DNA of 64,000 nt from Riptortus pedestris (taxonomy: Eukaryota; Arthropoda; Insecta; Hemiptera; Alydidae): assembly GCA_019009955.1 (NCBI GenBank), contig CM032232.1, positions 68,800,001 through 68,864,000 of the forward strand, given 5' to 3'. Under the pieces are notes generated by a model. The model was not told the DNA's origin. It ran no database searches and was given only the letters and a program-made list of their open reading frames with translations. Made by a program: the position numbers and the translations under genes. Below, in pieces: positions 26,306-38,793 of this stretch; position 1 is the stretch's first letter, and each line of letters opens with the position of its first letter.

Positions 26306-27919
26306 TCAATAATTTTCAATAAAGGAGTGGAAAGATATAGGTAATCCATCCCAATTTGGCAAAGTAGCATAATAATGGCTGTTAATAAATACCAAAAAGA
26401 AAATAAATCTTTATATCTTTCGTGAACACCTTTTTGTATGAGTGTGAGCGCTTACACATCATAAACACTCACTAGCACAAGCATACAATATTCTATAAGA
26501 GGAACTCTAATCTGTGCGAAAATTATATTAAATTTAATGATTTAGTATGTATCTAATGGATATGTTCGATAATGGCTGAAATGAACCAGCTGTGGGGTTC
26601 AGAGGAAGCAATAACCATATAAAATGGAAAATATCTCTTTTAGTAGCTTTACTTCGAAAAAGGTTAAATAAACAATATCGTTGATGTAGTAAATTTTGTT
26701 TTACACACATTGTAAATCAAGAGATGCATTCGAATTTTGTCTTTTTTTTAAACAAACTCCCACTCTTAATTGCAATTTTTCCAAAATAGGTTAGTGTATG
26801 ATTTCACATCAGACGCCTAACTATGAAGTTACATACATTAAAAGATTTATGTGTTATCGTTTATTAACGTCGGATGTATACTATTATGGCGCTATTGGGG
26901 TAGTTTATCTATTCTTTGCCTCTCTTTCCTAGCAAGGATTGTACTAAGACTGTCATTTAGTGAGTTTTAACTAAACAAATTATAATTGCTCATGCAGGCC
27001 GTGGTCTTGGAGGGCCGAATGTAACCTCACATTAACGCGCTTGAGCCCCACCAGATTTATACATTGCCATATGGTATCATACAGAAATGATCTTAATAAA
27101 GGAACGTCAAACCGTAAATACCGCCATTGTTAATGCTAATTTTCTTGCACTTGGAATATTATCAGAGTTATTATTCGGATGCATCTGAGGCCTAGAAAGC
27201 CCTCTGAAACTCGAATTATTCCTTGTGTATTTTTAATGACGTCAATAACTCACACAGAGATTTAAGTCGTATACAAATTGAGCCATGCCGGTTAAATTAA
27301 TTAATGTGATTTGAAAAATTCAGAATACTCATAATTATAATGGGAAGTATGAATGGTGGCGAGATTGAGTAATTATGTGTCAAAAAGTATTAATGTTATT
27401 GGAGGAAGAGAGCAGCTGATTGATTCATCGGCCCGGAGCTACCAACAAAACAGGTTCAGCTCTTTTTTAGGCCCCAAATACGGATGCCTTAGTGCGCTCC
27501 TTTACCCTCCGCACGATTTCCACTTTTTTACAATAAACTCCCATTTTTTGTCCACGTCCATTTGGCGTTAATTAAGACTTGATATCATGAGAGGTCGTGC
27601 TACTTCTCATTTCTTACTCGCAAATCTCGCTTTTCTTCTTCGGGGCCTAACTTTTTTTTTATCCCCCATCCCTCGCCTGGTCCATTATACAACTACGAAA
27701 TATAATCAAAAAGAATTTAGTTCATTAAATGTTAAAAATGCATAGCGTCTTCATAATAATATACCCAATGGTTTTGTACTATTATGATGGACGAGAACCA
27801 CCTAACCTAATATTACTATTCCAAAGAATAAACGGAACTGGTAAGTCTTTTTGATCAGTTTATAAAATAAACTTTGAAATCTCATTAGCTCAAGAATCTT
27901 ACGTTTCCGCAAACAGGAA
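26306..27919. other. non-coding stretch
   Basis: No gene or recognised repeat. The segment 27350-27570 has an open frame of 72 codons without known motifs. Confidence 0.45.
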
Positions 27920-28265
27920 AAGCCCGTCACGCAGGGGCTCCGTAAACTAAGTAGATTTCTCACGTGTTATTAAGACTCACTAGTGAACAAGAAAGTACTA
28001 ATAACTCGCTTAATACTTGAGTTACGAAAAAATGTATAGAAGAACAATTGTAGAGCCCCAATAGATTGGTTCTATAACATTCTGCGATACGACTCATAAT
28101 AATGGCAATATTTTGAATTTTCAAAATTCCCCCATTTCAACAATTAACTGTGTGGAATGAAACAGTTAAATATGGAGTATGTTAAAGAAGAAATAAATAT
28201 TTTCAATTCGCGACCGCAAAATCTTAATTCGTGACGTCATCGCACTACGTATTTGCATGTATCTC
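27920..28265 (+). mobile_element. HINE-like element, diverged 5' copy
   Basis: A clear 5' end (AAAGCCCGTCACGCAGGGG) is followed by a shortened, diverged body. Near 28205-28265 sequence related to the 5' region reappears (GTGACGTCATCGCACTACG, TTTGCATGTATCTCAC), suggesting internal rearrangement. Confidence 0.7.
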
Positions 28266-28842
28266 ACTGATATCACTTATCACGTTTAAAGTAACTTTTT
28301 TTGTTTCTCTTTTTTGTAATTAAAAACTTATTTAATAAGCCATAAATTTGATTTTGAAAATGTAAGTATAATAGAAAAAGAAAGAAATTTCAGCAAGAGG
28401 AGGATAAAAAAGAATATGCACATTATAAAAAATAGAGAAAAATGTGGTCAATAAGAAAACAGAAATAAAACATATGAATTATATATATTTTAATTTATTA
28501 TAAACTTTAGAGTGATATTAAATGAATTATAAACTTCTCATTTACGATTTAGGCTACACTTTATTAGGAATAATCGACATATTTTTATTTCATGACGTAT
28601 CGATATAGATCAGCTGACTTTACCCATACATCGTAAGGTACCCGTATTCTCCGACTGGTACATTTAATGGCAGGTCTTAGAGAATGATGTAGCCGTTGGT
28701 TTTTTTTGTTTTTTTTTGTGTAGTAGAACTTCTCCTGATGAGGTGGCATATGGAAGCAAAGCTAGTTGAGAAATAAAAATGATTTGTATAATCATTTGAA
28801 GTTATTTTTTTTTTTGTTTACCTCTGCCATAGACTAGTCAAA

Positions 28843-29076
28843 TTGGGGTTCTGGTTAGTCATATGAGTTACAGCGCTGACCATTATCTCACTCTGGTAAA
28901 CCTAGAGTGGCGAGTTCGGTTCCCGCCTGGGCAACAGGAATTTATTTAGTGACGAAAAACATTAAATAAAATCCTTAGTTCCACCCTGGCTAGAAAAGGG
29001 TGGTAACTTGTAGATAACCCGTCCCAGGTAGTCTTAGTTGCAAAAAGTTGACGTTAACTAATAAATACAATTACAA
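28843..29076 (+). mobile_element. tRNA-derived SINE, full-length copy
   Basis: A- and B-box-like head (GAGTTCGGTTCCCGCC), family body and AAT-rich tail. It is flanked by a 14-base target duplication with one mismatch (ATAGACTAGTCAAA at 28829-28842; ATAGACGAGTCAAA at 29077-29090). Confidence 0.92.
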
Positions 29077-29090
29077 ATAGACGAGTCAAA

Positions 29091-30440
29091 GAAAGATATA
29101 TATATATAAAATCAAGAATAATTTAAAACCATTGTCCTTTGAAAATATTTGTATTGCATTGCCCGAATTATTTAATAGGCGTTAAAAAAATGTTCTCATT
29201 CCATCTCATACGTAAATCGAACTTTCTTTTCCACTAAATGTCTCACATCTTAAATGACAAAACATATTCACTGGAGAAAATTGAAAATATTTCTGTTATT
29301 GTGAAAATTTTTCGATCTTCAAATACTGTTTTTTGACCTAGATATGCACAATTAGCAAGAGAAACTAGGATGAACGGGGTCCTTGTATATTCTTGTAACA
29401 AACTGTAAAAAAAAAAAATGCCTTACATTAACTTTTATTGCGATTTTTTTTTTACTTACGAACAGTAAGCCATAGGGAAACTTGCTACCATGAGGCATTA
29501 GAGATTCTTGAACGTACTGGCTGAATAAAAATGTACTCCACTCAGTTGGGTAATTAAACAGGAAAATTAGATGTTGTTCTTTGACAGTTAAGGAAACAAC
29601 AGGAAAGTTAGTTAAGAGTAGGAATGTTTCCAAACAAAGCGAATAGCTGGAACACTTAAGAGCGGTAACAAGGCAAGCTCTCTACTACCAGAACCTTATC
29701 CAGAGACTATATCACCTTTTCTATGAAAGTCCTTTACGTCGAATCCACTTCCTCCCGTGTCTACCAACTCCATAATTACTGATGCTAATCTCTCTTAGTT
29801 ACTTTCCGCTCCTGTTCGCCCACTCCAGTTGGCTATATTTATGGAATGTGCTTGGTTGGAACTAGTTAACGAATACCCGTTTCGAAAGCGGACACTTTGC
29901 TCCAAATCATATATTTCCAAGGGGACATTCTATCCGAAACATTCTTACATGCATTGAATGTGTCTGGGCTACATTGAATTCAGTTTGACGCCAACTGACT
30001 ATGCAAGACTTATGAAAGGACTGCGGATCGAGAAACAATTGAAATTCAAAATTAGTAACATACAAGATACAAAAAAAAGTATCATCAATTATAAACTAGC
30101 TCGACATCGACTGACTAGAAGCTACTTACAGTAGAAGTAGCCAGTGCTTGTGTGACGGACGAACAGAACAGACTATGTCCATACTTGATTGTATCCAGAC
30201 CTAACGACAAACTAATGAAAAGATTAATGCTTAGTAGACATAAAGGACCTGTTCCAAAAGACGATCTGCTCTTTGCATTTACTAGTGCCTTCATGTTATT
30301 TATAGGTGATATAAATATTGAAATTCCATGAAGGTGAATTTTTTATTGGTCAAGTAACCTCCTAAAATTGAAATCATCAAGGGATTCCTATATATTTTCT
30401 TTTCAGCCTCTTTTAGGAGTTATTACTTTCTTATTACTGC
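29091..30440. other. non-coding stretch
   Basis: No gene or recognised repeat family. Confidence 0.45.
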
Positions 30441-30444
30441 ATAT

Positions 30445-31545
30445 GAAGGGCCAGGGGGAAAAAAGATGAAAGTCACTTTTTCGTAGATTTTAAGATATTA
30501 GCGCTATCAAGGGGCTCTGAAGGAGTAATATCATCTGGTAGAACAACAAGGGGGGGGGGGAAATGATGAGAATCGACCGAAATGTGCATGAAAAGATTCG
30601 GGGTAAGGGGAAAAATAGATGAATGTCACAAGCGATAGTTTGCGATTCCTGTGCAGTGCAGAATAAAAATTATACCGTAATTCGTTACCTTCATCATTTA
30701 GTGATTGAGAAGCATCGTTTCGACAGTGTTGAAGTATATTTTCCCATACGAGGGCATTCATACCTCGAATGTGATAAAAACATGAGTTACATCAACCAGC
30801 ATACTTAGGTTGAGTTGCCCGATGAATGGAGGGATGTTATAAGAAATAGCAGAGAGAGGCCGTCGCCCTTTGCACTGATCAACTGCCAGCAAGAACTTTT
30901 CAAGACATGAACAGAATTTTTGAATCCTATGTACTTGAAAAATTGTCCCTTTCCCACTAGGCCCGTGCGTTGTTTAAAGGTCATGAATGAACATCCTTCA
31001 AAAAATTTTCACCGAAACACTTTCTGGTTGTTACATTGACGCTGAAATCCTTTGGCAACCACCAAAAAGGGGGGGGGCACAATAAAACGTCCTGCTCCAC
31101 GTAGACCTTTAACTAACCTGTTTGATGGACCATTGCCAATTTCTCAACCAAAGTTCAACGACTTGCAACAACTAAAAAATTTTTGGTTAACCCTGCTGCG
31201 AAGGCGTTCTTTGAGAATTTGCCCAGCATAAATCCAGCAGCTGTTCACGATGACAGCGAAGATGTATACCTGGATTACCCAGATGAATAAATTTTCATAA
31301 AATTTTTTGTTCATTGTGAGTAAAATATAAGTTGTTCATTAAGTTTTTTTTTTTCACCTTTATCATTTCTCCTAGGAGCTACATGTGACTGCATATATTG
31401 ATTACTAATATCTATTAGTAATTAAGACACTAAAAAAGAAGATATGATTATATTACAAAAGGAGTTAATAGAAATCAAACTTTGTTTTTCATTTTTCTCG
31501 AAATCACTTTTTGGTCACTTTCATCTTTTTTCCCCCTGGCCCTTC
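30445..31545. mobile_element. 1.1 kb TIR DNA transposon with DUF7869-like remnant
   Basis: The first 29 bases (GAAGGGCCAGGGGGAAAAAA and on to GATGAAAGT) recur exactly as the reverse complement at the right end. Both ends abut ATAT (30441-30444 and 31546-31549), which may be a 4-base target duplication; alternatively the palindrome CATATG extends the ends. Weaker copies of the terminal sequence recur just inside the left end near 30550 and 30607. The interior carries a decayed protein fragment. I cannot name the superfamily. Confidence 0.85.
30614..31290 (+). pseudogene. decayed transposon protein, DUF7869-like
   Basis: The frame at 30623-30808 contains CDSCAVQNKNYTVIRYLHH and then FPIRGHSYLECDKNMSYINQ. 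The order, an acidic residue with QN, followed by a GHS..CD motif, resembles the DUF7869 domain of uncharacterised insect transposon proteins. After a stop, related sequence continues in shifted frames (IKRPAPRRPLTN; final DVYLDYPDE and stop near 31289). The N-terminal part of such proteins is missing and several frames are broken, so it is non-functional. Family assignment is from memory of the motif pattern. Function is presumed to be transposition, because the fragment sits inside perfect terminal inverted repeats. Confidence 0.7.
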
Positions 31546-31796
31546 ATATGTTATTAACCTATATTTGTATTTAATTATATGTAATTATGGCTCCTTGAAG
31601 TTTTTTTTTGAACAACCAGTTTGTAATATACAATATAACGACTCCACTCCATGTAATATCGACAGATTGGACGTACAACTGGAGATAATAGTAAAAATAT
31701 ACTCCCTCGTTTTAGTGAGTCTAAAATCAGGGGGTGGGAAAAAAACCGACTAAAATACATTAAAAGGGAAATTATGCGGACCAAGTGGGTTAGACA

Positions 31797-31900
31797 TTTC
31801 ACGGGCTCACGTTATAAAATACCTAGTTCTATCTGGCTAAGGGAGGACACCTGTTAATAACCAGTCCCGATTAACCTTAATTGAAGTAAATCCAAACAAA
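31797..31900 (+). mobile_element. SINE, strongly degenerate copy
   Basis: Recognisable only by order: GGGCTCACGTTA, TCTGGCTAAGGGAGG, TTAATAACCAGTCCCGATTAACC. A large part of the head is deleted. Confidence 0.5.
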
Positions 31901-32427
31901 AAATAAGTATTATAAATAATATTTAACGAGCTGAACTTACCGCAGTCTATATTTCCGTCTGATATAACATTGTGTACCCATTCGAAGTGTGGCAGCAATG
32001 TAGGAGGCACCTAGCCATTACAGCCTTAATCCAACCTACACCTATCCAACGCTTCTCTGGTGACTGAGGATTCGCTACGATGGTTTAGCGATCCTATGGA
32101 AGGGACAGTCTCCTGCTAACCAGCTCCCACACGAGAGAGCACATGTACCAGTTTCCTGGCCTGTATGTTCTCGAGCTTTGAACACACATGACTGTCTGAT
32201 ATAACAGGAACATTTTGGACCCGAGAACCGTTGTATAATTAGAAAATTTTTCAACTAGTCTAACTTTTAATAAACGACTGCCATCAAACAGCCATAGAGT
32301 GTAGTGATCTCTCTTGTGTAAGGCCGCCTTTGGAAGAGAGAAAACTGTTACAGGATAGCTTGGTAAAGCTTAAAAGAACAGAATGTGTTCCAATGTCCTT
32401 AAGGAACCACAATATTGCTAGGGAAAA
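31901..32427. other. non-coding stretch
   Basis: Nothing recognised. Confidence 0.4.
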
Positions 32428-32563
32428 GTAAGATTCTCTTATTTAATGTTTAACATCCTAAAATCCCATCCTTGCTAGAAAAGGGTGGTAAATTGTAGAT
32501 AACCTGTCCCAATTAGCCTAAGTTGCAAAAAGTGGACGTTAATAAATAATAATAATAATTATT
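32428..32563 (+). mobile_element. tRNA-derived SINE, 5'-truncated copy
   Basis: Body and tail only: TAGAAAAGGGTGGTAAATTG, TAGATAACCTGTCCC, AAGTGGACGTTAATAAATAA and the (AAT)n tail. Confidence 0.85.
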
Positions 32564-33303
32564 TAATGTTATTATTTAATTACAATGTCATATGCCTTAC
32601 GAAATAATCTATCCTGTCAATATTCAGCCTTCTAATGTATATATATATATATATTAATCGACCAAAATTCGTACAATTTTGACCATATAAGTTACACAAG
32701 AGATTATAAATCCATTGAGAAGCTGTAACTGACGCCACGAAACTATAAAAGTTGTAGACTGCGTCAACAGCCTTCGATAAAACAACAGCAATCAGTCTGT
32801 CCATTCCACACTTCTATTACGGCAGTTTTACGATTCAACTTCCGAAATATCTCAACAGATAAACAGGCCGGTCTCTTGCTACCAGTTTACACTGGGTAAT
32901 AATATGCACTGTCAAATATTGATGTTTGCATGAAATCACTCTTTAATTTTCTTTGGCTATAAACGAGTAGCTTTTTTCCAAGCTGATCCTATGTCATTTA
33001 GGCAAGGAAACATGTACATTAAATTGTTGTGCTCATACTCATGCTATCTTTTAAATGAAAACGTAACATATATTTCCGTGTGTGTTGTTACGCCTGGCGA
33101 CTGTTTATCATTGAGCAGTAAATCCTGATCCCCTCGGGAACGAACAAGGGAAAAAGACGACCACAAGGACACGCAGTGGTTTTCCATTGCCTTCCGGAAC
33201 AGATCATCCAACAAAAAACAAGTGGAGTAAATTTGACTTAAGATCACCCAGTATTGGCGTACTGACATGTCAAAGAACTTAAACAATTTCTGTGTTCAAA
33301 AAA
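32564..33303. other. non-coding stretch
   Basis: A short TA run at 32637-32654; otherwise nothing recognised. Confidence 0.4.
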
Positions 33304-33442
33304 CAGAGTGTTTCAAAAAGTATATAGATATTACTAAGTATTATTTTGTCCAAACTATCGGTTCGCTGCGCCTCGGCTTGGCTATTGGGGAAACGAACAC
33401 TAGTCTATATTATATTATTGACACTAGACACTTCTGTTTTGC

Positions 33443-33681
33443 TTCCTCATACATTTGAATTGAGAGCAGTTTGAATTCCTGCAACATTCACGAACACGGC
33501 CAGGAGTCTTTCCTTTCCATGAACATCCTGTATCTACAAACTGTCGATACCATCTGCGAATGTTCCACTCATTCGGAGAATGAATTTGGTACCTCAACCT
33601 GAAACGTCTTTGCACTGTAATCACGGAGTTGCCCTTTTCAAACTAGAGAATGCAAAATGATTTCTGCTGCGGAGTAGCCAT
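33443..33681 (-). pseudogene. mariner-like transposase, N-terminal remnant
   Basis: The start codon at 33681 gives MATPQQKSFCIL, then a stop. The frame continues VQRRFRLRYQIHSPNEWNIR, RWYRQFVDTGCSWKGKTPGR, a helix-turn-helix DNA-binding region typical of mariner-like transposases. After PGR the sequence loses the frame and runs directly into the left inverted repeat. The catalytic DDE/D domain is therefore entirely deleted. The product cannot be active. Confidence 0.78.
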
Positions 33682-33834
33682 TTTAAACATGTGGCTGTTA
33701 CAAAGCAAAACAGAATATTACTGACATCTGGTGGCTATAGTATAAACGAGACTATGTAATCGTTTCTCCAATAGCCGAACTGAGGCAAAGCTATCGATAG
33801 TTTGGACAAAATAATACTTTGTAATACGTATATT

Positions 33835-34132
33835 ATTCTTATTATGGGTGAGGTTTATACTCAGTAAAAACTGGAATAAAATCCATATCGGGGGAAAGTC
33901 CAACCGATATGGAGTTTGTGATTGAGACATATTAAGGGGAATTTAAAATTTGCGCACGATTCTGGCAGTATCAAGAAGTACCCCTTGCTGTGCTTCCTTT
34001 ATAATTGTTGTTGGCAGATTTAAATTTTTGGTGCCTGCTATTGTTGTTTTTGGGACGAGTCCATTTGAACTTTCTATAATATATTATTATTATTTATTTA
34101 AGTCCACTTTTTGCAACTAAAGCTAATTGGGA
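33835..34132 (-). mobile_element. nested retroposed insertion with 12-base TSD
   Basis: About 298 bases interrupt the right inverted repeat of the mariner-like element. It is bounded by the perfect 12-base duplication AATACGTATATT at 33823-33834 and 34133-34144. On the minus strand it begins with the 3' part of the tRNA SINE (about 34132-34083: CCCAATTAGCTTTAGTTGC, AAGTGG, AAT tail) and continues with about 245 bases of unrelated sequence. This fits a 5'-truncated SINE that carried downstream flanking sequence with it. Confidence 0.75.
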
Positions 34133-34161
34133 AATACGTATATTCTTTTTGAAACATCCTG

Positions 34162-37100
34162 AGTAAAGGAGTTCGTGAATGTGGTTGACTATTTTAGATT
34201 CTCCTAAATCTTCAGGCTTACCATTAAAAATGAAAAAACTGAAATATGGGAATAAAACTGACAAATATTTCTTTAAACTCTTTGAAAGTGGTGGGCTTTA
34301 GACCATCTCAATATATAGCCCAACATTTGTATTAGGGAAGCCGGCGTATGGGTGAAAAAATACGAAAAACTCCCAAGTTAGGGACTGTGGCGTGCTTTAT
34401 CATCGGAAATGAGGGCGCCTTCATCATTTTTCCTCAAGAATTTATGGCTTAATAACCAGCTTTGAAAAGTGTAGCTGGGTCCCTCGGGACTCCAGACCAA
34501 GACCCTCGTAATATTTTTAAATTAGCAAATATCAGGAAAATTCTTCTTCATTAAGTATTTCTTTTCCCTTTTATACACTTCGACCTGGGATTAAATATAC
34601 ACTGACGTTTCTTTCTCTAAAGACCATTAGAAATTATAAAATCACAGAAAGTGAAATAATCTGCTTCTTTGAAGTTCTACAAATGGAAGTCAAAAATCAA
34701 CGTTTTGAAATATTAAAAGAAATGGATTTGTCAGTTTACCTAACAGCAATTATAAAGTGAGTAATTATATTGAAATTCATAGGCGCTAGGGAAAAATGAT
34801 GGAAGTTTGCAATTGCATATTTCATTATGAGAGTTGTGTACGTCAAGTTATTTTGAACTTGAAAAAACGAATTATATGAAGTTGTTACACACGTAGTTAC
34901 ATTAATTTTGAGTTTGTGCTCGTGGCGTATCTTTAGAACAAAATATTTAACATCGATCCACCCTAGATCGGAATGTCGTTTTAAATTTGAGTGTTCGTCT
35001 TCTTACTCTTTAGCTGCTGCATTGTTGTACAACCGTACCAAACTCTTTTATAAACTCCACTGGAATGTAACGGAGGTTCAGAGAAAAAGCGAAATTAATA
35101 ATCGTGAATATATACGGTATTATGTAGCGAATCAAGAATAACTAACCATTCTGCTTCATATCCCCATGAATTTCCAGAACTTTTTACATACCCTTTTAAC
35201 GTATAAGGGTAGAATAGAATCTAGTATGTGATACCAAAACCTATTAAATCTATAAAAACGTATTCAATGTTTAATAATGAATTTAAAAAGTTCATCTATA
35301 ATGTATGCTTTTAAATGGGGGGTGAATAGTGTACAAAATCCCGAATATCATTTTCGTAGCTGTTGCACAGCAAATAATTTTTGATGAGGTATATTGTCTC
35401 TTTAAGGTGGAGGGAAGTTTCTCATCATTTATATTGAATGTCAGACGTAGAATAACTTAAACTTTCCATTGAAGCCTGCCAAAATGCATAATAATGGTTC
35501 AATACTTAACGGATTTAATATAATAATTCATGAACTGACAGTATGATGTTAGAAAATATATTCTTTCGTATTTGAACATGTTTACATCCAATGTATTATT
35601 AAAATGTGAATTGTAAGAATATGTAAGGGGATGTATTGAAATATATTTAAATTTTGTATGTTTTGTTAAAATAGAGCAGAAAACATTTTTGACGTATCCT
35701 ATTATTTTTTAAACATTTAATAGAAAGTAAATACATTTTATTTCATTTCATCCTAGCCTGTGGGGACCGATTTCACGTCTCCTGGTTACACAGTGGCCGA
35801 TTTTCCTTGGTTACCGAGTTTGACATCCAGACTAGGAGGTCAGTTGAAGAGAACTGGAATGCAAAGCCCCAGCATTCCAGACCAAGCCAATTCAATGAAA
35901 TAATCTCTAGTATTTAGACATGTCATAATATTTGGCTTTCAGTTTATTGCATAATTCAACTCTACTAAGTCTCTCTCTGGTTGGTCTACTCCAGAAAATC
36001 TTGTACAATGCTCCTCACTGGAATTCAGTTTCATTCCTTTGGGATGATTCTAAAATTTTTGATTTGTCGATTTTTGTTTGAGATTATCTTCCTCCATTGC
36101 TACAAAACCTTAAAATCAATATTTAACACATAATTTAGAAAGCTACTTAAGTCCTCCACTCATTAAGAACCATTAGAATAAAAAATACGAGTAAGATTAA
36201 TTAGCTACCCTTAAAAATAATGAGTGTAAAATATGAATAAGACAAGAAGCACTAACAATTTTTCATGGAATCGGAGCCGGTGCCAGAAAAGGGGGAGGCA
36301 GCGAACAAAAACGCTGTATAGGGTCGCAGGAATAAGTGGGAGTAGTTAATCATTGACTGGCTTAAGGATGGCGGGGAATGACAAATCACGGGGACACACG
36401 TGTATTCCCCCAGAGCACAGCTGATATACAGCCTAACCACTTATTTATACCGCTCTGGGGGCTTTGTGAGGACGTTTGTTCAACTTGACTAGTCTTGCCA
36501 TCAAAACGTATTAATTCCTATAGAAATGTTGAAAAATAGTTATTTCTATTAATTAATAACCCGATCATCATTGTGTGGTGTTGTTCTTTAATTGTTATCA
36601 ATTTACATGTTATAATAGCAGCGGAGAATAATTATCCAATCGACTATTGAATTGATTTACGGAATTAGGTGTCCCATTGAATTATAGCAAATTAGGACTA
36701 TAATTTTGTAATGGAGGACAGCCAAAGTCCCATAAGTATTGCTGAAATATATGCTTATTTATGTTTCTGCATTTTTTGTATTTATTTTTGTAGTGGAGTT
36801 GTTCTTCCTTGCAAACGTGTGTAGTTATTCTTAACTACCTGAATTCAACTAGTTGTTCCCATCTGTTTTTTTTTTCTAAATTAGTCAACAGCACATCTAG
36901 AAAACCTCAAGCTGGCAACATCGCTCTGTAGGTTTAAAACAAGGAAAATGCTTGAACTTTCATTGAATAAGATCCATTATTAAAGGCCAGAGGATCGTGC
37001 AGACAATTTTCAACAGAGCCGGTCAATTTTCTACATAACGTGAGAAGAAGAAAGCTGAAATAAAAGCCTTTCTTCTGAACTTTTGCTGAGCAAAATAGGA

Positions 37101-37920
37101 AAACATGCTAGTCTAGAGCAGAAGAAACCAACGGAAGGAAGTTGGTGTCATCTTGAGTTCAGCATACGTTCTGCTATTAAATTTATGTTGGATTATAAAT
37201 TAGTGACGGTATTAGCTAAATCTCATCAACCGATACCACCAAACCAAAAAGAAGCATAGTTGGTTACATGATCACCTGAAAGAGCGATTTGAAAACTAGG
37301 GATCTTAGAGAAGGGATGTCCGTCTCTTTTCTCTGGAAAGCGTTCTATCTGAGATTTTCCTATTTCGTGGTCTACAGAAGTAGCTTTTCCTCTATGTTTC
37401 GCACGGAAAACATTATTTTGATCAACTAAAATATTTAATTATAATTTAGCGATTAAAGAGGAGTTTGAGCTTGTCTCGCCTAAATTCGACGAAGGAACAT
37501 CAAATACAACAGATAAAATAACTGTAAACCATACCCTAGAAGAGAGAGCCAGAGATTGTGTTTCCGGTGAATCCCGATTGGTTGAGTATGAGCTATTAGT
37601 CGTTGATCCGAGAGCCAATGGCTACGCCAGGAAACCCCTTCGTCAACTCCAGCCATCATCCAATTAAGTGTTGTGTTCACACTCTGCTCAGTGGAGCGTC
37701 CTATCGAATCCCAGTGTACACAGCAATCGGCAGCTGATAGCCATCTGCCAGTTCACACTCTAGTGTATACCCTTACTACTGATTGGATTATAGAACAATA
37801 GGGGCTTAGCAAGGTCCACCCAAGCCCGGATTTGACTATGTTTCTTTTAAAAGATTCTTCCGCTTCGCCATTTGCAATTAAACGGCAAAAAAAACCCCGC
37901 ATCATTGATAAATGTAAGGA
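34162..37920. other. non-coding stretch
   Basis: About 3.8 kb without a recognised gene or repeat family. GC-richer patches occur at 35755-35890 and 37550-37760; their meaning is unknown. Confidence 0.45.
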
Positions 37921-38350
37921 AAAGTCCGTCACGCAGGGGCTGCGTAAACTAAGCAGATTTCCCTCGTGAAGTTTAGTAATAGATGAATATACATACTGCT
38001 AACACAACAACACCGTGAATAAATACAAACGGAAATAAGAACTGTTTCATCCAATTTCAATAACCTCCCGACAGGAAGCGTTAGGTTAAAAATGTAAACA
38101 AACGGGTGGGCCCGCCTCACACCGGAAAGAAAAACAATTACTGAAATATATCAGAATATAACACATTAGTTTTATTGAGAACTATTTACTATAACTAGTA
38201 CTGTAATTAATAATGAGTCAGAATAATTGTTATCTCAATCAATAAAATTTTAGTAGTCCAAAACTTTAAGATGGGGGGGGAGATGGGATTTGCATGTATC
38301 TCGTATAATAAAGGTCTCTTGAATACAATTTTTGTTATTTAAACTTCCAA

Positions 38351-38406
38351 TAATGTGATTTATTATGTAGCAGAGTAACAATACTCTGCTACATAATAAA
38401 TCACAT
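38351..38406. repeat. perfect 26-base inverted repeat, 4-base loop
   Basis: 38351-38376 and 38381-38406 are exactly complementary, with loop ACAA. Other family copies have only the left arm, so the right arm is a templated inverted duplication. Confidence 0.95.
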
Positions 38407-38729
38407 TATACGTAACATGAGTAGAAGTGGCGGTTTGCTGAAAACTGAAAAATGCAAATATCTCGGTTAATATCCAAAACAGAAAATAAACGTATATAAT
38501 AATATTTATAGTAAATTTAATTTGCAATAAGATTCATTATATACAATTTTTCGATTCGATGCATAATAACGGAGATATTTGGAATTTTAGAAAATCCCCC
38601 CTCAAAACCCCCCTCCCTCTGGTCCGATTTCAGCCATTAACGAACTTGATCTGTCTTTTTACATAAAACGGTAAAATATCGAGTTTCGTAACGATCAAAC
38701 AAAAATTGCGACCGCTAGAACGTTAACAG

Positions 38730-38733
<4 letters not shown>

Positions 38734-38788
<55 letters not shown>
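38734..38788. repeat. (TA)n microsatellite
   Basis: Pure TA tract inside the HINE-like copy. Confidence 0.95.

Positions 38789-38793
<5 letters not shown>

Larger units (their letters stand above)
33304..34161 (-). mobile_element. mariner-like deletion derivative with long TIRs
   Basis: The left end CAGAGTGTTTCAAAAAG and the right end (reverse complement) CAGGATGTTTCAAAAAG are typical of mariner-like termini. The similarity continues inward for about 140 bases on each side: left 33304-33442; right 33705-33834 plus 34145-34161, split by a later insertion. Between the TIRs only the N-terminal part of a transposase remains. No TA target duplication is visible at the edges. Confidence 0.8.
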
